The notes: generated by a model not told the origin, from the sequence alone. 64,000 nt of DNA from Pseudoprimorskyibacter insulae (GCF_900302505.1 NZ_OMOJ01000005.1:124001-188000); one strand, 5' to 3'; positions 27,050 to 40,249 are shown, counted from the stretch's first letter. A program made the numbers and translations.

Positions 27050-27243
27050 ATTACGTCCTTGCCCTCTTCCTGCCGCCGCTCTCGATCCTGCTGACGGGGC
27101 GGATTGTCGTTGCCATTGTCACGTTCTTTATCTGGGTGCCCGCGATCATTTTCTCGGGCGGCCTAACCCATCCGATGTTCATCCTTCTGGCGTGGATCTT
27201 GATTTTTCAGGCCCGCGAAGATCGCCTGCGCCGCGAAGGATGA
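27046..27243 (+). CDS. Small two-helix membrane protein, Pmp3/YqaE-like
   Basis: A 65-residue peptide with two hydrophobic helices (about 2-15 and 21-56, interrupted near residue 40) and the N-terminal [13 protein letters not shown] pattern that resembles the Pmp3/YqaE/UPF0057 family of small stress-related membrane proteins. It overlaps trmFO at its start and gluQ at its stop by ATGA junctions. Function unknown; coupling to two tRNA-modification genes is probably only positional. Confidence 0.7.
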   Translation: MNYVLALFLPPLSILLTGRIVVAIVTFFIWVPAIIFSGGLTHPMFILLAWILIFQAREDRLRREG

Positions 27244-28151
27244 TCACGCGCTTTGCCCCTTCGCCGACAGGGCCGTTGCATCTGGGCCACGCCTATTCGG
27301 CTCTGCTGGCCTTTGATGCGGCCATGGCAGCGGGCGGCACGTTTCACCTTCGCATTGACGATCTGGACCACACCCGCAGCCGACCCGCGTGGGAGGCGCA
27401 GCTGAAGGACGATTTACGCTGGCTGGGTATTGATTGGCCCGAGCCCTGCCGTCGCGAGTCGGACCATATGTCCGAGTATGACGCCGCACTGGATCGGCTC
27501 TGGCAAATGGGCCTGCTGTACCCCTGCACCTGCACCCGCCGCGACATCCGCGAGGCTGTCTCGGCCCCGCAAGAAGGCGCGCCGATCCACGGGCCGGACG
27601 GCTTGATCTACCCCGGCACCTGCCGCGCGAACCGCCCGTTTGAGACCATTTTTGCCGGTGCCCACCCGCGCCCGCGCGATGTGACCCTACGGCTCGATAT
27701 GCAAATGGCCATGGGTCACCGCGATCTTTTCCGCCGCCAGATCGATGAAACCGGCAGCCATGACTTGGCCGAGTTCACGGAAACCGGTGCAGGGCCGACC
27801 GGGCAAACCGGCCTCGTCACTTTCACCCCAGACGACATGATCGAAACGGTGGGTGATGTGGTGCTGGCCCGCAAGGATTTCGGCGCGTCCTATCATCTGG
27901 CCGTGGTCGTTGACGACGCCGCCCAAGGCGTGACCCATGTCATTCGCGGCCAAGATCTTTTCGAAGCGACGAAAATCCACGTCCTGCTGCAACGCCTGCT
28001 AAAACTACCGACGCCAGAATACCATCACCATGCACTGATCCGCGACGATCAAGGCAAACGCCTCGCCAAACGCGACGATGCCCGCGCCATCGCAACGTAC
28101 CGCGAAGACGGCGCGGCCCCGCAAGACATCCGCGCGATGGTCGGCATTTAA
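27240..28151 (+). CDS. gluQ: Glutamyl-Q tRNA(Asp) synthetase
   Basis: Attaches glutamate to queuosine 34 of tRNA-Asp. The 303-residue protein is a GluRS catalytic core without the anticodon-binding domain, the hallmark of GluQ/YadB. HLGH lies at residues 14-17 in APSPTGPLHLGHAYS, a zinc-type cysteine cluster CTCTRRD near residue 100, and a degenerate KMSKS site in DQGKRLAKRDDAR. The start ATG overlaps the preceding stop (ATGA); a longer frame from 27192 is rejected. Confidence 0.92.
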   Translation: MITRFAPSPTGPLHLGHAYSALLAFDAAMAAGGTFHLRIDDLDHTRSRPAWEAQLKDDLRWLGIDWPEPCRRESDHMSEYDAALDRLWQMGLLYPCTCTRRDIREAVSAPQEGAPIHGPDGLIYPGTCRANRPFETIFAGAHPRPRDVTLRLDMQMAMGHRDLFRRQIDETGSHDLAEFTETGAGPTGQTGLVTFTPDDMIETVGDVVLARKDFGASYHLAVVVDDAAQGVTHVIRGQDLFEATKIHVLLQRLLKLPTPEYHHHALIRDDQGKRLAKRDDARAIATYREDGAAPQDIRAMVGI

Positions 28152-28160
28152 CCTTACTCT

Positions 28161-28226
28161 TTCATCTTTCCGGCAAATACTCGGGGGTGAATTGGGCCAA
28201 AGGCACAAGAGGGGGCAAAGCCCCCT
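28161..28226 (+). repeat. Intergenic repeat element, copy a, with terminator hairpin
   Basis: Begins TTCATCTTTC, then CAAATACTCGGGGG, the head of the repeat family also seen at 37632, 40250, 40911, 44371 and 45807. It ends in a perfect hairpin AGGGGGC-AAA-GCCCCCT (28210-28226) followed by TTCCC, which can terminate gluQ transcription. It fills the gluQ-hisI gap. Confidence 0.6.
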
Positions 28227-28243
28227 TCCCTGCACCGCCCCGA

Positions 28244-28603
28244 TCAAACCTCGGGCGCCATCAACTCGACCTCACCGCCATCCCGAACCGCCGTGTAAAA
28301 ACACGTCCGCCGATTGGTGTGGCAGGCCGGCCCCGTTTGATCGACCAGAACCAGCAAACAATCCCGATCACAATCAAGACGGAAATCCACCAACCGCTGC
28401 GCATGGCCCGAGCTTTCGCCCTTCACCCAAAACGCCTGACGCGACCGCGACCAATAGGTGACTTTGCCCGTCTCCAACGTCCGGGCAACGGCTTCGGCAT
28501 TCATCCAAGCCATCATCAAGACGTCACCGCTTTGATGATCCTGCGCAATCGCAGGGATCAGACCGGCGTCGTTATAGACCAAAGTCGAAGGATCGAAGGG
28601 CAT
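28244..28603 (-). CDS. hisI: Phosphoribosyl-AMP cyclohydrolase
   Basis: Third step of histidine synthesis: opens the purine ring of PR-AMP. The compact 119-residue protein is a stand-alone HisI without the HisE domain. Zinc-ligand cysteines are visible in DCDRDC (77-82) and CHTNRRTC (C94, C101), along with the [11 protein letters not shown] and TYWSRSRQ motifs. ATG at 28603 gives the usual N-terminus ([14 protein letters not shown]); the open extension to 28696 overlaps the divergent scaffold gene. The ribosome site is weak. Confidence 0.93.
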   Translation of the reverse strand: MPFDPSTLVYNDAGLIPAIAQDHQSGDVLMMAWMNAEAVARTLETGKVTYWSRSRQAFWVKGESSGHAQRLVDFRLDCDRDCLLVLVDQTGPACHTNRRTCFYTAVRDGGEVELMAPEV

Positions 28604-28670
28604 GGACAAAAACCTTTTGCAGTGCGGGCAGCAGGCCCTAAATATGAGGAACACGGCCAAAGGAAAACCC

Positions 28671-29123
28671 ATGTCCACCGACAATGATCTCATCAAGCTC
28701 TATTCGTCCCGCATTCTGGCGCTGACCGCCGATATTCCGCGGCTCGAACGGCTTGAGGCACCGGATGCGACGGTCAAGAAACGCTCGCCCCTCTGTGGCT
28801 CGACCGTGACCGTCGATTTGGTTGTCACCGATGGGAAGGTTTCGGACTACGGCCAGGACGTCAAAGCCTGCGCCTTGGGTCAGGCTGCGGCCTCGGTGGT
28901 GGGCGGCGCAATTGTTGGCTGCACCCCCGATCAGATTCGCACCGCGCGGGATCAGCTCAAAGCCATGCTAAAAGAAGACGGCCCAACCCCGGACGCCCCC
29001 TTCGACGGACTTGAGGTGCTGCGCCCCGCCGCCAGCTACAAAAACCGCCATGCCTCGATCCTGTTGACGCTTGAGGCCTCGGTTGAAGCGCTGGAAAACA
29101 TCCAGAAGACAGAAACAGCTTAA
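28671..29123 (+). CDS. IscU/NifU-like iron-sulphur cluster scaffold protein
   Basis: A 150-residue protein with the scaffold-family cysteine pattern [10 protein letters not shown] (C42), [13 protein letters not shown] (C68) and VGCTPDQI (C84), as in SufU/IscU N-terminal domains. It likely assembles or carries Fe-S clusters in the cytoplasm. The spacing differs from canonical IscU, so it is an alphaproteobacterial variant. ATG at 28671 has AAAGGA upstream; longer in-frame starts (28602, 28650) overlap the hisI leader. Divergent from hisI. Confidence 0.8.
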   Translation: MSTDNDLIKLYSSRILALTADIPRLERLEAPDATVKKRSPLCGSTVTVDLVVTDGKVSDYGQDVKACALGQAAASVVGGAIVGCTPDQIRTARDQLKAMLKEDGPTPDAPFDGLEVLRPAASYKNRHASILLTLEASVEALENIQKTETA

Positions 29124-29177
29124 CCAAGCCTTGGGGAATCGACCGCTATAACACCTCCCATATGCCCGGAGGTGCCA

Positions 29178-30584
29178 ATGCAAATCGATCCAAACCTGAC
29201 TGCCCCGAAACAAGAAAACGAAGTTGGCCTTCTCAACGCCGCCGCGTCTGAGATGAGCAAGGAAGTCGTTGATGTTGGCGGGTTTCTTGATTCGCTGAAG
29301 TCAGAATGCGACGAACAGATCATCGCGCTTGAGGCGGTCAAATTCGGCGCGCAGTCAATCAACGAATCCAACAGCGCCGTTTTGGCCAATGTCGAAGAGG
29401 TCGCGCGCACGGCCGAAGAAACTCTCAAAAGCGTGAATGCCTCGGTCGGGTTCATATCTGAGACTTCGGAACATTCGGTGGAATTGGCGGGCTGGGTTCG
29501 CGCGATCCATGAAAAAAGTTCTGAGATTGAGGAAATGCTCAGCGAGGTGCGCAAATCCAACGATCAGATCGCTTCGATCGCGGCGCAGGTCAACGTCTTG
29601 GCGATGAACGCCAAGATTGAGGCTGCGCGCGCCGGTGTGGCAGGCAAAGGCTTTGCCATCGTCGCCGAAGCGATCAACGATCTGTCGCAGAAAACCACCA
29701 ACGCGGCAGAAGATATTTCAAGTTCTATCCAAAACATGGCCAATTGGATGAGCCAGCTTCAGCAAGGGGCCGAAATTTCGGCGCAACGTGCGACAGCCCT
29801 GCTGGAACGCAGCGCCGAAAGTGACCGGGCGCTGATGTCGATCGAAAACCAAGTTGCCGAAACCCATACCGCCACACAGGAAATCAACCGCCGCGTCGCC
29901 GATGCCGACCAGACAATCGAACGTTTCGCGCCCTCGATCCTTGAAATTGAAACATCGGTCAGCGAAATCACCGAAGGCGTCAAAACCGCATCTGACCGTT
30001 TGCAGAACCTCATCGACCGCTCCGAAACTGTTGTCCAAATTAGTGTTGGTTTTGGGGGCGGCAATGCCGATGACAATCGCATGATCACTTACGTGCAAGA
30101 CCTGGCCGGGCGCATTTCGCAAGCGTTCACGGCGGCCGTTGAGTCGGGCAAAATCCACATGGATGACCTGTTCGACACCCATTATGAACCGCTGCTCAAC
30201 ACCGACCCGCGCCAAGTGGTTACGAAATTCACCCGCTTTGCCGACCGCATCTTGCCCACCTATCAAGAAGAGGCGCTGACCTTTGACAAACGCGTGGTGT
30301 TTTGCGCCGCGATTGACAGGAACGGCTATCTGCCCACCCACAACCTGAAATTCTCAAAGCCGCAGTCGGTTGATCCGATTTGGAATGCCGCCAACTGCCG
30401 GAACCGCCGGATCTTCGACGACCGTGTTGGTCTAAAGGCCGGGCGTAGCGAACGTCCTTTCCTATTGCAGGTGTACCGCCGCGATATGGGGGCCGGAAAA
30501 TTCTCAATCATGAAAGACCTGTCGGCCCCGATTCACGTCAAAGACCGTCACTGGGGCGGGCTTCGACTGGCCTACGCCTTCTAA
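29178..30584 (+). CDS. Soluble methyl-accepting chemotaxis protein
   Basis: A 468-residue cytoplasmic chemoreceptor without membrane segments. The signalling hairpin tip is at residues about 136-172 (QVNVLAMNAKIEAARAGVAG), the CheA/CheW-binding consensus. Long coiled coils flank it to about residue 285. The C-terminal ~150 residues (from DDLFDTHYEPLL) form a separate sensor-like domain ending GGLRLAYAF, with histidine and cysteine residues (PTHNLKF, NCRNRRIF) that could bind a ligand or cofactor; similar C-termini occur in other alphaproteobacterial receptors. ATG at 29178 has GGAGG at good spacing; a GTG two codons earlier is less suited. No che genes are nearby. Confidence 0.85.
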   Translation: MQIDPNLTAPKQENEVGLLNAAASEMSKEVVDVGGFLDSLKSECDEQIIALEAVKFGAQSINESNSAVLANVEEVARTAEETLKSVNASVGFISETSEHSVELAGWVRAIHEKSSEIEEMLSEVRKSNDQIASIAAQVNVLAMNAKIEAARAGVAGKGFAIVAEAINDLSQKTTNAAEDISSSIQNMANWMSQLQQGAEISAQRATALLERSAESDRALMSIENQVAETHTATQEINRRVADADQTIERFAPSILEIETSVSEITEGVKTASDRLQNLIDRSETVVQISVGFGGGNADDNRMITYVQDLAGRISQAFTAAVESGKIHMDDLFDTHYEPLLNTDPRQVVTKFTRFADRILPTYQEEALTFDKRVVFCAAIDRNGYLPTHNLKFSKPQSVDPIWNAANCRNRRIFDDRVGLKAGRSERPFLLQVYRRDMGAGKFSIMKDLSAPIHVKDRHWGGLRLAYAF

Positions 30585-30615
30585 AGAAAAAGCCGCCGCT
30601 CATATGAGCGGCGGC
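30585..30615 (-). terminator. Long palindromic terminator between mcp and the small SOS-type gene
   Basis: A perfect 24-bp palindrome at 30592-30615 (arm GCCGCCGCTCAT) directly after the chemoreceptor stop. T-rich sequence follows only on the minus strand (TTTTTCTTT), so it should stop minus-strand transcripts coming from 30878; it may also protect the chemoreceptor mRNA end. Confidence 0.75.
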
Positions 30616-30698
30616 AAGTGGCGCGTTTGATAGGTGCAAGGCTGGCCATCTGGTTGGGGACAAGATCGCCGGGGACAGAACAGGCAGTGTTCTTGATG

Positions 30699-30727
30699 GG
30701 ATGTGCCAGTTGGGACAGGGCACATCC
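30699..30727 (-). other. Perfect 9-bp inverted repeat in the 3' region of the small gene
   Basis: GGATGTGCC (30699-30707) pairs with GGCACATCC (30719-30727) around an 11-nt loop. It lies between the stop of the 40-residue gene (30756) and the terminator at 30615, so a transcript of that gene would carry a structured 3' region of about 140 nt. It could be a stabiliser, a protein site or a 3'-derived small RNA. Confidence 0.45.
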
Positions 30728-30755
30728 GGCCTTAGAAAAACGCGCAGGCAGGTCG

Positions 30756-30878
30756 TCAGAAGAATGCGGGCATGTGCAGGGACACGACAAAAATCACTCC
30801 AAGCGCAATGGCACCAACGGCATCTTGTACCAGCGTGTCACTACAACGGGCGGCGGTTTTTGCAATGTCTCGGATCAT
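30756..30878 (-). CDS. 40-residue single-pass membrane peptide, candidate SOS-induced
   Basis: A small frame in the recG-mcp gap. The peptide starts MIRDIAKTAARCSDTL (basic, possibly amphipathic) and continues into one hydrophobic helix AVGAIALGVIFVVSL (about 20-35), ending HMPAFF, so N-in single-pass inner-membrane insertion is likely. ATG at 30878 has GAGG 8 nt upstream. The sequence GTTC-N7-GTTC, the alphaproteobacterial LexA box, lies 65 bp upstream on the same strand, and a strong terminator follows. The known parallel is SidA of Caulobacter, a LexA-controlled small membrane peptide that blocks division. I see no sequence identity to SidA; the similarity is in size, topology and control. 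Confidence 0.65.
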   Translation of the reverse strand: MIRDIAKTAARCSDTLVQDAVGAIALGVIFVVSLHMPAFF

Positions 30879-30942
30879 GGCGTTGCCTCACTGCTTAATG
30901 TTTTGTTACCCTTTTGTTCTCATGAGTCGCGACCAAAATCAA

Positions 30943-30957
30943 GAACTTTATGAGAAC
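30943..30957 (-). promoter_or_regulatory. LexA (SOS) box GTTCTCATAAAGTTC
   Basis: Read on the minus strand this is GTTC-N7-GTTC with exact spacing, the operator of LexA in Rhodobacter, Caulobacter and rhizobia. It sits 17 bp beyond the recG stop and 65 bp before the small membrane-peptide gene, inside an AT-rich stretch suited to a promoter. A third GTTC follows at 30964-30967 with 6-nt spacing. A 13-bp inverted repeat (CTTTTGTTCTCAT, mirrored by ATGAGAACAAAAG) also spans 30911-30962. Confidence 0.7.
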
Positions 30958-30973
30958 AAAAGAGAACAAAATA

Positions 30974-35193
<4,220 letters not shown>

Positions 35194-35261
35194 TCATCAG
35201 TTGCGCAATGCTGGTGACCGAAGTGATAGGGCGCAGGCCGCCCGCCGTCCAGTGCAGGCGA

Positions 35262-35978
35262 TCAGGCGCCGACCGCAACCTGATCCGCTGGCTCTTCCTG
35301 CGGCTCCGGGTCACGTAAAACATATCCGCGCCCCCAAACGGTTTCGATGTAGCTGGTATCCCCCGTCGCTTCGCACAATTTCTTACGCAATTTGCAAATG
35401 AAAACGTCGATGATCTTCAACTCTGGTTCATCCATTCCACCATAAAGGTGGTTTAGGAACATTTCCTTGGTCAGCGTCGTCCCCTTGCGCAACGACAGCA
35501 ATTCCAACATCTGATATTCCTTACCAGTCAGATGGACCGAGCTTCCGCCCGCTTCCACCGTTTTAGCATCCAGATTGACCGAGATTTTGCCCGTCGTGAT
35601 GATGGATTGCGAATGCCCCTTGGACCGCCGAATGATGGCATGGATTCGGGCAACCAATTCGTCCCGGTGAAACGGTTTGGTCAGATAGTCATCCGCGCCA
35701 AAGCCAAAGCCTTTGATTTTATTATCAGTATCGTCGGCACCCGACAGGATCAAAATAGGCGTTTCAATCCGTGCCAACCGCAGTTGGCGCAGCACCTCAT
35801 GACCTGACACATCGGGCAAGTTCAAATCAAGTAGCACCAAATCATAGTCATATAGTTTTGCCAGTTCGATCGCCTCTTCCCCTTGGTCGGTGGAATAGAC
35901 GTTCAGGTTGGCATGCGACAGCATCATTTCGATGCTTTTGGCGGTTGTTGGATCGTCTTCGACCAAAAGAATACGCAT
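35262..35978 (-). CDS. ctrA: Cell-cycle response regulator CtrA
   Basis: OmpR-type response regulator of 238 residues. The receiver domain has the acidic pocket VEDD (residues 6-9), phosphorylation site D51 and K101 in LTKPFH; the winged-helix output domain includes [17 protein letters not shown] and ends [10 protein letters not shown], closely matching CtrA of Caulobacter and Rhodobacter. In Rhodobacterales CtrA is phosphorylated by CckA-ChpT and controls motility and GTA genes rather than being essential. The gene lies just downstream of the SciP homologue. The upstream region has a CtrA-like half-matched box and a GATTC site. Confidence 0.95.
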   Translation of the reverse strand: MRILLVEDDPTTAKSIEMMLSHANLNVYSTDQGEEAIELAKLYDYDLVLLDLNLPDVSGHEVLRQLRLARIETPILILSGADDTDNKIKGFGFGADDYLTKPFHRDELVARIHAIIRRSKGHSQSIITTGKISVNLDAKTVEAGGSSVHLTGKEYQMLELLSLRKGTTLTKEMFLNHLYGGMDEPELKIIDVFICKLRKKLCEATGDTSYIETVWGRGYVLRDPEPQEEPADQVAVGA

Positions 35979-36029
35979 GGATTACATCCCCAGTTAGCCT
36001 CTGTTCACTGCACAATGACGCCACAATGG

Positions 36030-36044
36030 TTAATTACATCTTAC
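36030..36044. promoter_or_regulatory. Possible CtrA box upstream of ctrA
   Basis: TTAA-N7-TTAC, one base from the TTAA-N7-TTAA CtrA consensus, lies 52 bp before the ctrA start, as expected for autoregulation. A GATTC (GANTC, CcrM-type methylation site) is at 36061-36065. Both are short and could occur by chance. Confidence 0.4.
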
Positions 36045-36071
36045 CATATTCAATTCTATCGATTCCGCAAC

Positions 36072-36347
36072 TCAAGGTTGTTTTCGATTTCGAGCCGTAA
36101 CTTTCAAGGCCTCAACCCCATTGGTCGACATCGCAGACACCCATTCCGTCAGTTCCTCGGCGCTCAGCGCATAGACCTCCCGCGCTTGATGGTTTGAAAT
36201 CAAACCATAGGCCACGGCCCGCACCACCGCCGCCTTACGTGACGCAACCCAGCGTCGCGTTTCGGGAGGCGGCAAATCCGCACGTGTCATTATGGTTCCA
36301 TCTGGCAGCGTGACGGCCCTTGGCCCGTCGATTTTTTTGAGATACAT
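36072..36347 (-). CDS. sciP: DUF1153 protein, SciP-type CtrA inhibitor
   Basis: A 91-residue protein of the DUF1153 family. The conserved core [20 protein letters not shown] forms the helix-turn-helix start and continues through [22 protein letters not shown]. SciP of Caulobacter binds DNA-bound CtrA and blocks transcription activation. ATG at 36347 ([14 protein letters not shown]) has GGAAG upstream; an open stretch to 36410 is not supported. It lies 93 bp upstream of ctrA on the same strand, and is divergent from mnmA. The context with ctrA strengthens the assignment. Confidence 0.88.
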   Translation of the reverse strand: MYLKKIDGPRAVTLPDGTIMTRADLPPPETRRWVASRKAAVVRAVAYGLISNHQAREVYALSAEELTEWVSAMSTNGVEALKVTARNRKQP

Positions 36348-36465
36348 GGCGTCTTCCGATCTGGTCTGCCGCCAAGGTTGCCCCTGCGTCTTAATCCTGC
36401 GTGAACCCACGCCTTGTGAGTATTTCGGATTTTCCTATATTCCTTGGCAAATGAAGGAACCCGCC

Positions 36466-37608
36466 ATGGCCCTCGACACTCATCCGCTGAACTCCCTCGG
36501 CTTTGCCAAGCCCCCGTCCGAAACCCGCGTTGTCGTTGCCATGTCCGGCGGCGTAGACAGTTCGGTCGTGGCCGCGCAGCTGGCAGAAGAAGGCTATGAT
36601 GTGGTCGGCGTGACGCTGCAACTTTATGACCATGGCGCGGCTTTGGCCAAGAAAGGCGCGTGTTGCGCAGGCATCGACATTCACGATGCCCGCCGCGTTG
36701 CTGAGGACATGGGTTTCCCCCACTATGTGCTTGATTACGAAAATATTTTCCAAGACGCCGTGATCAACGAATTCGCCGAAAGCTATCTGGCGGGGGCGAC
36801 CCCCGTTCCCTGCATCCGCTGCAACGAACGGGTGAAATTCAAGGATCTTCTGGAAACCGCGAAAGACCTAGAGGCCGACTGCATGGCCACCGGCCATTAC
36901 ATTCAACGCAAGATTGGCGCGAACGGGCCGGAACTGCATTGCGCCACCGATGCGAACCGCGACCAAAGCTACTTCCTGTTCTCAACCACGCCCGAGCAAC
37001 TGTCTTTCCTGCGCTTCCCCTTGGGGCATCTCGCCTCCAAGGCAGAAACACGTAAACTTGCGCAGAAATACGGGCTTCCAGTGGCGGATAAGCCCGACAG
37101 CCAGGACATCTGCTTTGTGCCGAACGGCAATTATGCCAGCGTGATCGAAAAACTGCGCCCCGGCGCGGCGGAACCCGGCCAGATCGTGCATGCCGATGGC
37201 CGCGTGCTGGGCGAGCACAGCGGCGTGATCCATTACACCATCGGTCAGCGGCGCGGGCTCGGCATCGGCGGGCTTGCAGATCCGCTTTATGTCGTGCGCC
37301 TCGACGTGGATGCCAAACAGGTGATCGTCGGCCCGAAAGAGATGCTCGCCACCCGCACCATCCCGGTGCGCGAAATCAACTGGCTGGGTGATACCCCCCT
37401 CACCAGCAGACCTGAATGGCATGTCTCGGTCAAGGTCCGCTCCACCCGCCCCCCGCGTGAAGCGATCATCCGCCCCATCTCGGCCACTGAGGCCGAGGTT
37501 GAACTCCTCACCCCCGAAGAAGGCGTTTCACCAGGTCAGGCCTGCGTTTTCTATGAAAGCGAAGGCAGCCGCATCTTGGGCGGCGGCTGGATCTGGCGCG
37601 GCTATTGA
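36466..37608 (+). CDS. mnmA: tRNA-specific 2-thiouridylase MnmA
   Basis: Transfers sulphur to uridine 34 of tRNA (Glu, Gln, Lys), giving 2-thiouridine, the substrate for MnmH. The 380-residue protein has the PP-loop MSGGVDSS (26-33), the catalytic cysteine C116 in VPCIRCN and the persulphide cysteine C216 in [12 protein letters not shown] at 36466 has AAGGAA upstream; ATG at 36451 is in frame but lies on the ribosome site, and the long frame to 36292 runs through sciP. Divergent from sciP. Confidence 0.94.
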   Translation: MALDTHPLNSLGFAKPPSETRVVVAMSGGVDSSVVAAQLAEEGYDVVGVTLQLYDHGAALAKKGACCAGIDIHDARRVAEDMGFPHYVLDYENIFQDAVINEFAESYLAGATPVPCIRCNERVKFKDLLETAKDLEADCMATGHYIQRKIGANGPELHCATDANRDQSYFLFSTTPEQLSFLRFPLGHLASKAETRKLAQKYGLPVADKPDSQDICFVPNGNYASVIEKLRPGAAEPGQIVHADGRVLGEHSGVIHYTIGQRRGLGIGGLADPLYVVRLDVDAKQVIVGPKEMLATRTIPVREINWLGDTPLTSRPEWHVSVKVRSTRPPREAIIRPISATEAEVELLTPEEGVSPGQACVFYESEGSRILGGGWIWRGY

Positions 37609-37631
37609 CGGCACCTACTGAGCCCTCTTTT

Positions 37632-37734
37632 TGAGTATTTACAAGAAAGATGAAAGGCATGGCGCGCCCTGCCGCTTCTTCTCTTTTTAAATATGCCGGG
37701 GGAATGCGCCGCAGGCGCAGGGGGCAGCGCCCCA
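37632..37734. repeat. Composite intergenic repeat, copies b (inverted plus direct)
   Basis: An inverted copy of the repeat head (GAGTATTTACAAGAAAGATG, 37633-37652) is followed by a direct degenerate copy (CTTCTCTTTTTAAATATGCC from 37677) and the usual GGGGGCAGCGCCCC hairpin (37720-37733). It lies after mnmA, so transcripts from both sides meet hairpins here. Confidence 0.5.
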
Positions 37735-37754
37735 AACTGGCAGGCCGCAGGGCC

Positions 37755-37787
37755 TGCAAAACAAGCGTGCCGCCCCGAAGGGCGGCA
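37755..37787 (-). terminator. Terminator of the cyclophilin operon
   Basis: Stem TGCCGCCC/GGGCGGCA (37768-37787) with a TTCG tetraloop on the minus strand, followed by CGCTTGTTTTG. It lies 11 bp past the stop of the periplasmic cyclophilin. Confidence 0.7.
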
Positions 37788-37797
37788 CTCAATTGGA

Positions 37798-38347
37798 TCA
37801 CTCGATCACTGTGACCTTGGTCATCCGGTCAGGCTCGCCGTGAACCTCACCGTTCCGGCCTTGCCCGCGCTTGATCGCATCCACAACGTCCATCCCGCCG
37901 GTCACACGTCCAACAACGGTGTATTGTCCGTTTAGGAAATAGCCTTCGTTGAACATAATGAAGAACTGCGAATTGGCACTGTCGGGGTTCTGCGACCGCG
38001 CCATCCCCACGATCCCGCGATCAAACGGCACATCCGAAAACTCGGCCTTAAGATCCGGCTTATCCGAGCCACCGCGGCCCGCCATGCGCATATCGAAATC
38101 CGGCTTGTTCGAGTTGCCGAACATCACATCACCGGTCTGCGCCATGAAGCCCTCGATCACGCGGTGAAACACCACGCCATCATAGGCGCCCTCATTGGCC
38201 AGCGCGGTGATCTGCGCCACATGGCCCGGTGCGACATCGTTCAGCAGCTCAATCGTGATGGTGCCATTGGCCCCTTCGCCGGCAACCTCGATCTGCAAAT
38301 CGGTGGCCAGCGCAGGGGTGGCCATCAGGCTAAGCGCCAGCGCCAAC

Positions 38348-38355
<8 letters not shown>
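37798..38355 (-). CDS. Periplasmic cyclophilin-type peptidyl-prolyl isomerase
   Basis: A 185-residue cyclophilin with an N-terminal signal peptide (MRKLALALSLMATPALA), so it should fold proteins in the periplasm. Cyclophilin motifs: VVFHRVIEGFMAQTGD (catalytic arginine), GMARSQNPDSANSQFFI and NGQYTVVGRV. Its start overlaps the end of the next gene upstream by 8 bp, and the two proteins are strongly alike, which points to a tandem duplication with one copy gaining a signal peptide. Confidence 0.92.
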
Positions 38356-38854
<499 letters not shown>

Positions 38855-38982
38855 GGGCTATCCTTCCTGTGTCGTTGCATCGACATGTAAAAGCCAACTG
38901 CCCAATTGCCAAGAGAGCGCATTGACCTGAGCGGGCCGGACCGTCATGAACGGGGCAAAATGCATTTCTTTCGGAGGACAGC

Positions 38983-40158
38983 ATGGCCTGGAAAACGCTT
39001 GACGCAATGGATTTGAACGGCAAGCGCGTGCTTACGCGCGTCGATATCAACGTGCCGGTCGAAAACGGCACCGTGACCGACGCCACCCGGATCGAACGGA
39101 TCGTGCCCACCATCACCGATATTCTGGCCAAGGGCGGCACGCCGATCCTGCTGGCCCATTTCGGCCGCCCCAAGGGCCAACCGAATCCGGACATGAGCCT
39201 ACGCATCACCCTGCCCGCGCTTGAGGCCGCGCTTGGCCGCCCCGTCACCTTCATCGATCGCCCCGACCGCGCGCAAATCGACGCGCTGCCGATGGATGCC
39301 GTGGTGCTGGTGGAAAACACCCGCTTCACCCCGATGGAAGAAAAGAACGACCCGCAGATGGCGCAGTTCCTCGCCTCACTGGGCGATGTCTATTGCAACG
39401 ATGCCTTCTCGGCCGCCCACCGCGCCCATGCTTCCACCGAAGGCGTCGCGCATCTGCTGCCCTCCTGTGCAGGCCGCCTGATGGAAGCCGAACTCAAGGC
39501 GCTCGAAGCCGCCCTAGGCGCCCCCCAGCGCCCCGTGGTCGCCGTGGTTGGTGGCGCCAAGGTCTCGACCAAGCTCGACCTGCTGGGCAACCTTGTCGAT
39601 AAAGTCGACATCCTGGTGATCGGCGGCGGCATGGCCAACACCTTCCTTGCCGCCCAAGGCATCGATGTGGGCAAATCACTGTGCGAACACGACATGACCC
39701 CGACCGCCAAGAAAATCGCCGAAAAAGCCGCCGCCAAAGGCTGCGAAATTCTGCTCCCCACCGATGTGGTCGTCGCCCGCGAATTCAAGGCCAATGCCGC
39801 CAATGAAACCGTGGCGGCGGACACTTGCCCGGCTGACGCAATGATCCTTGACGCAGGCCCCGCCTCGGTTGAGGCCATCACAGCGGCCTTCGCCCGTGCA
39901 AAAACCCTGATCTGGAACGGCCCCCTTGGTGCGTTCGAGATCGAGCCCTTCGACACCGCCACCAACGCCGCAGCCGCCGCCGCCGCCGAGGCCACCAAGG
40001 CCGGCACGCTGATCTCGGTCGCCGGTGGCGGCGATACCGTGGCCGCCCTCAACAAAGCAGGCGCCGCCGAAAGCTTTACCTATATCTCGACCGCAGGCGG
40101 CGCATTCCTTGAGTGGATGGAAGGCAAAACCCTACCCGGCGTCGCCGCCCTCGGCTAA
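38983..40158 (+). CDS. pgk: Phosphoglycerate kinase
   Basis: Reversible transfer of phosphate between 1,3-bisphosphoglycerate and ADP. The 391-residue protein has [11 protein letters not shown] near the N-terminus (substrate-binding aspartate and asparagine), [10 protein letters not shown], the nucleotide-domain [14 protein letters not shown], and the C-terminal [19 protein letters not shown] precedes the ATG. No fba or gap gene is adjacent, and no CceR-like box was seen upstream. Confidence 0.96.
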   Translation: MAWKTLDAMDLNGKRVLTRVDINVPVENGTVTDATRIERIVPTITDILAKGGTPILLAHFGRPKGQPNPDMSLRITLPALEAALGRPVTFIDRPDRAQIDALPMDAVVLVENTRFTPMEEKNDPQMAQFLASLGDVYCNDAFSAAHRAHASTEGVAHLLPSCAGRLMEAELKALEAALGAPQRPVVAVVGGAKVSTKLDLLGNLVDKVDILVIGGGMANTFLAAQGIDVGKSLCEHDMTPTAKKIAEKAAAKGCEILLPTDVVVAREFKANAANETVAADTCPADAMILDAGPASVEAITAAFARAKTLIWNGPLGAFEIEPFDTATNAAAAAAAEATKAGTLISVAGGGDTVAALNKAGAAESFTYISTAGGAFLEWMEGKTLPGVAALG

Positions 40159-40171
40159 CCAAACGACCATG

Positions 40172-40197
40172 GCCCCCGCCTTGTTGCGCGGGGGCTT
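40172..40197 (+). terminator. Probable terminator of pgk
   Basis: Eight-base-pair stem GCCCCCGC/GCGGGGGC with an 8-nt loop, 13 bp after the pgk stop. Only two T follow, so termination may be weak. Confidence 0.55.
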
Positions 40198-40249
40198 CCC
40201 CTTCGGTGCCCCGCGCTACCCCAAAGCGCATAGCGCTGCCCCAACCCCT

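Noticed and set aside
30954-30967. Second GTTC pair next to the LexA box
   Set aside because: Spacing is 6 instead of 7 bases, so it does not meet the alphaproteobacterial LexA consensus.
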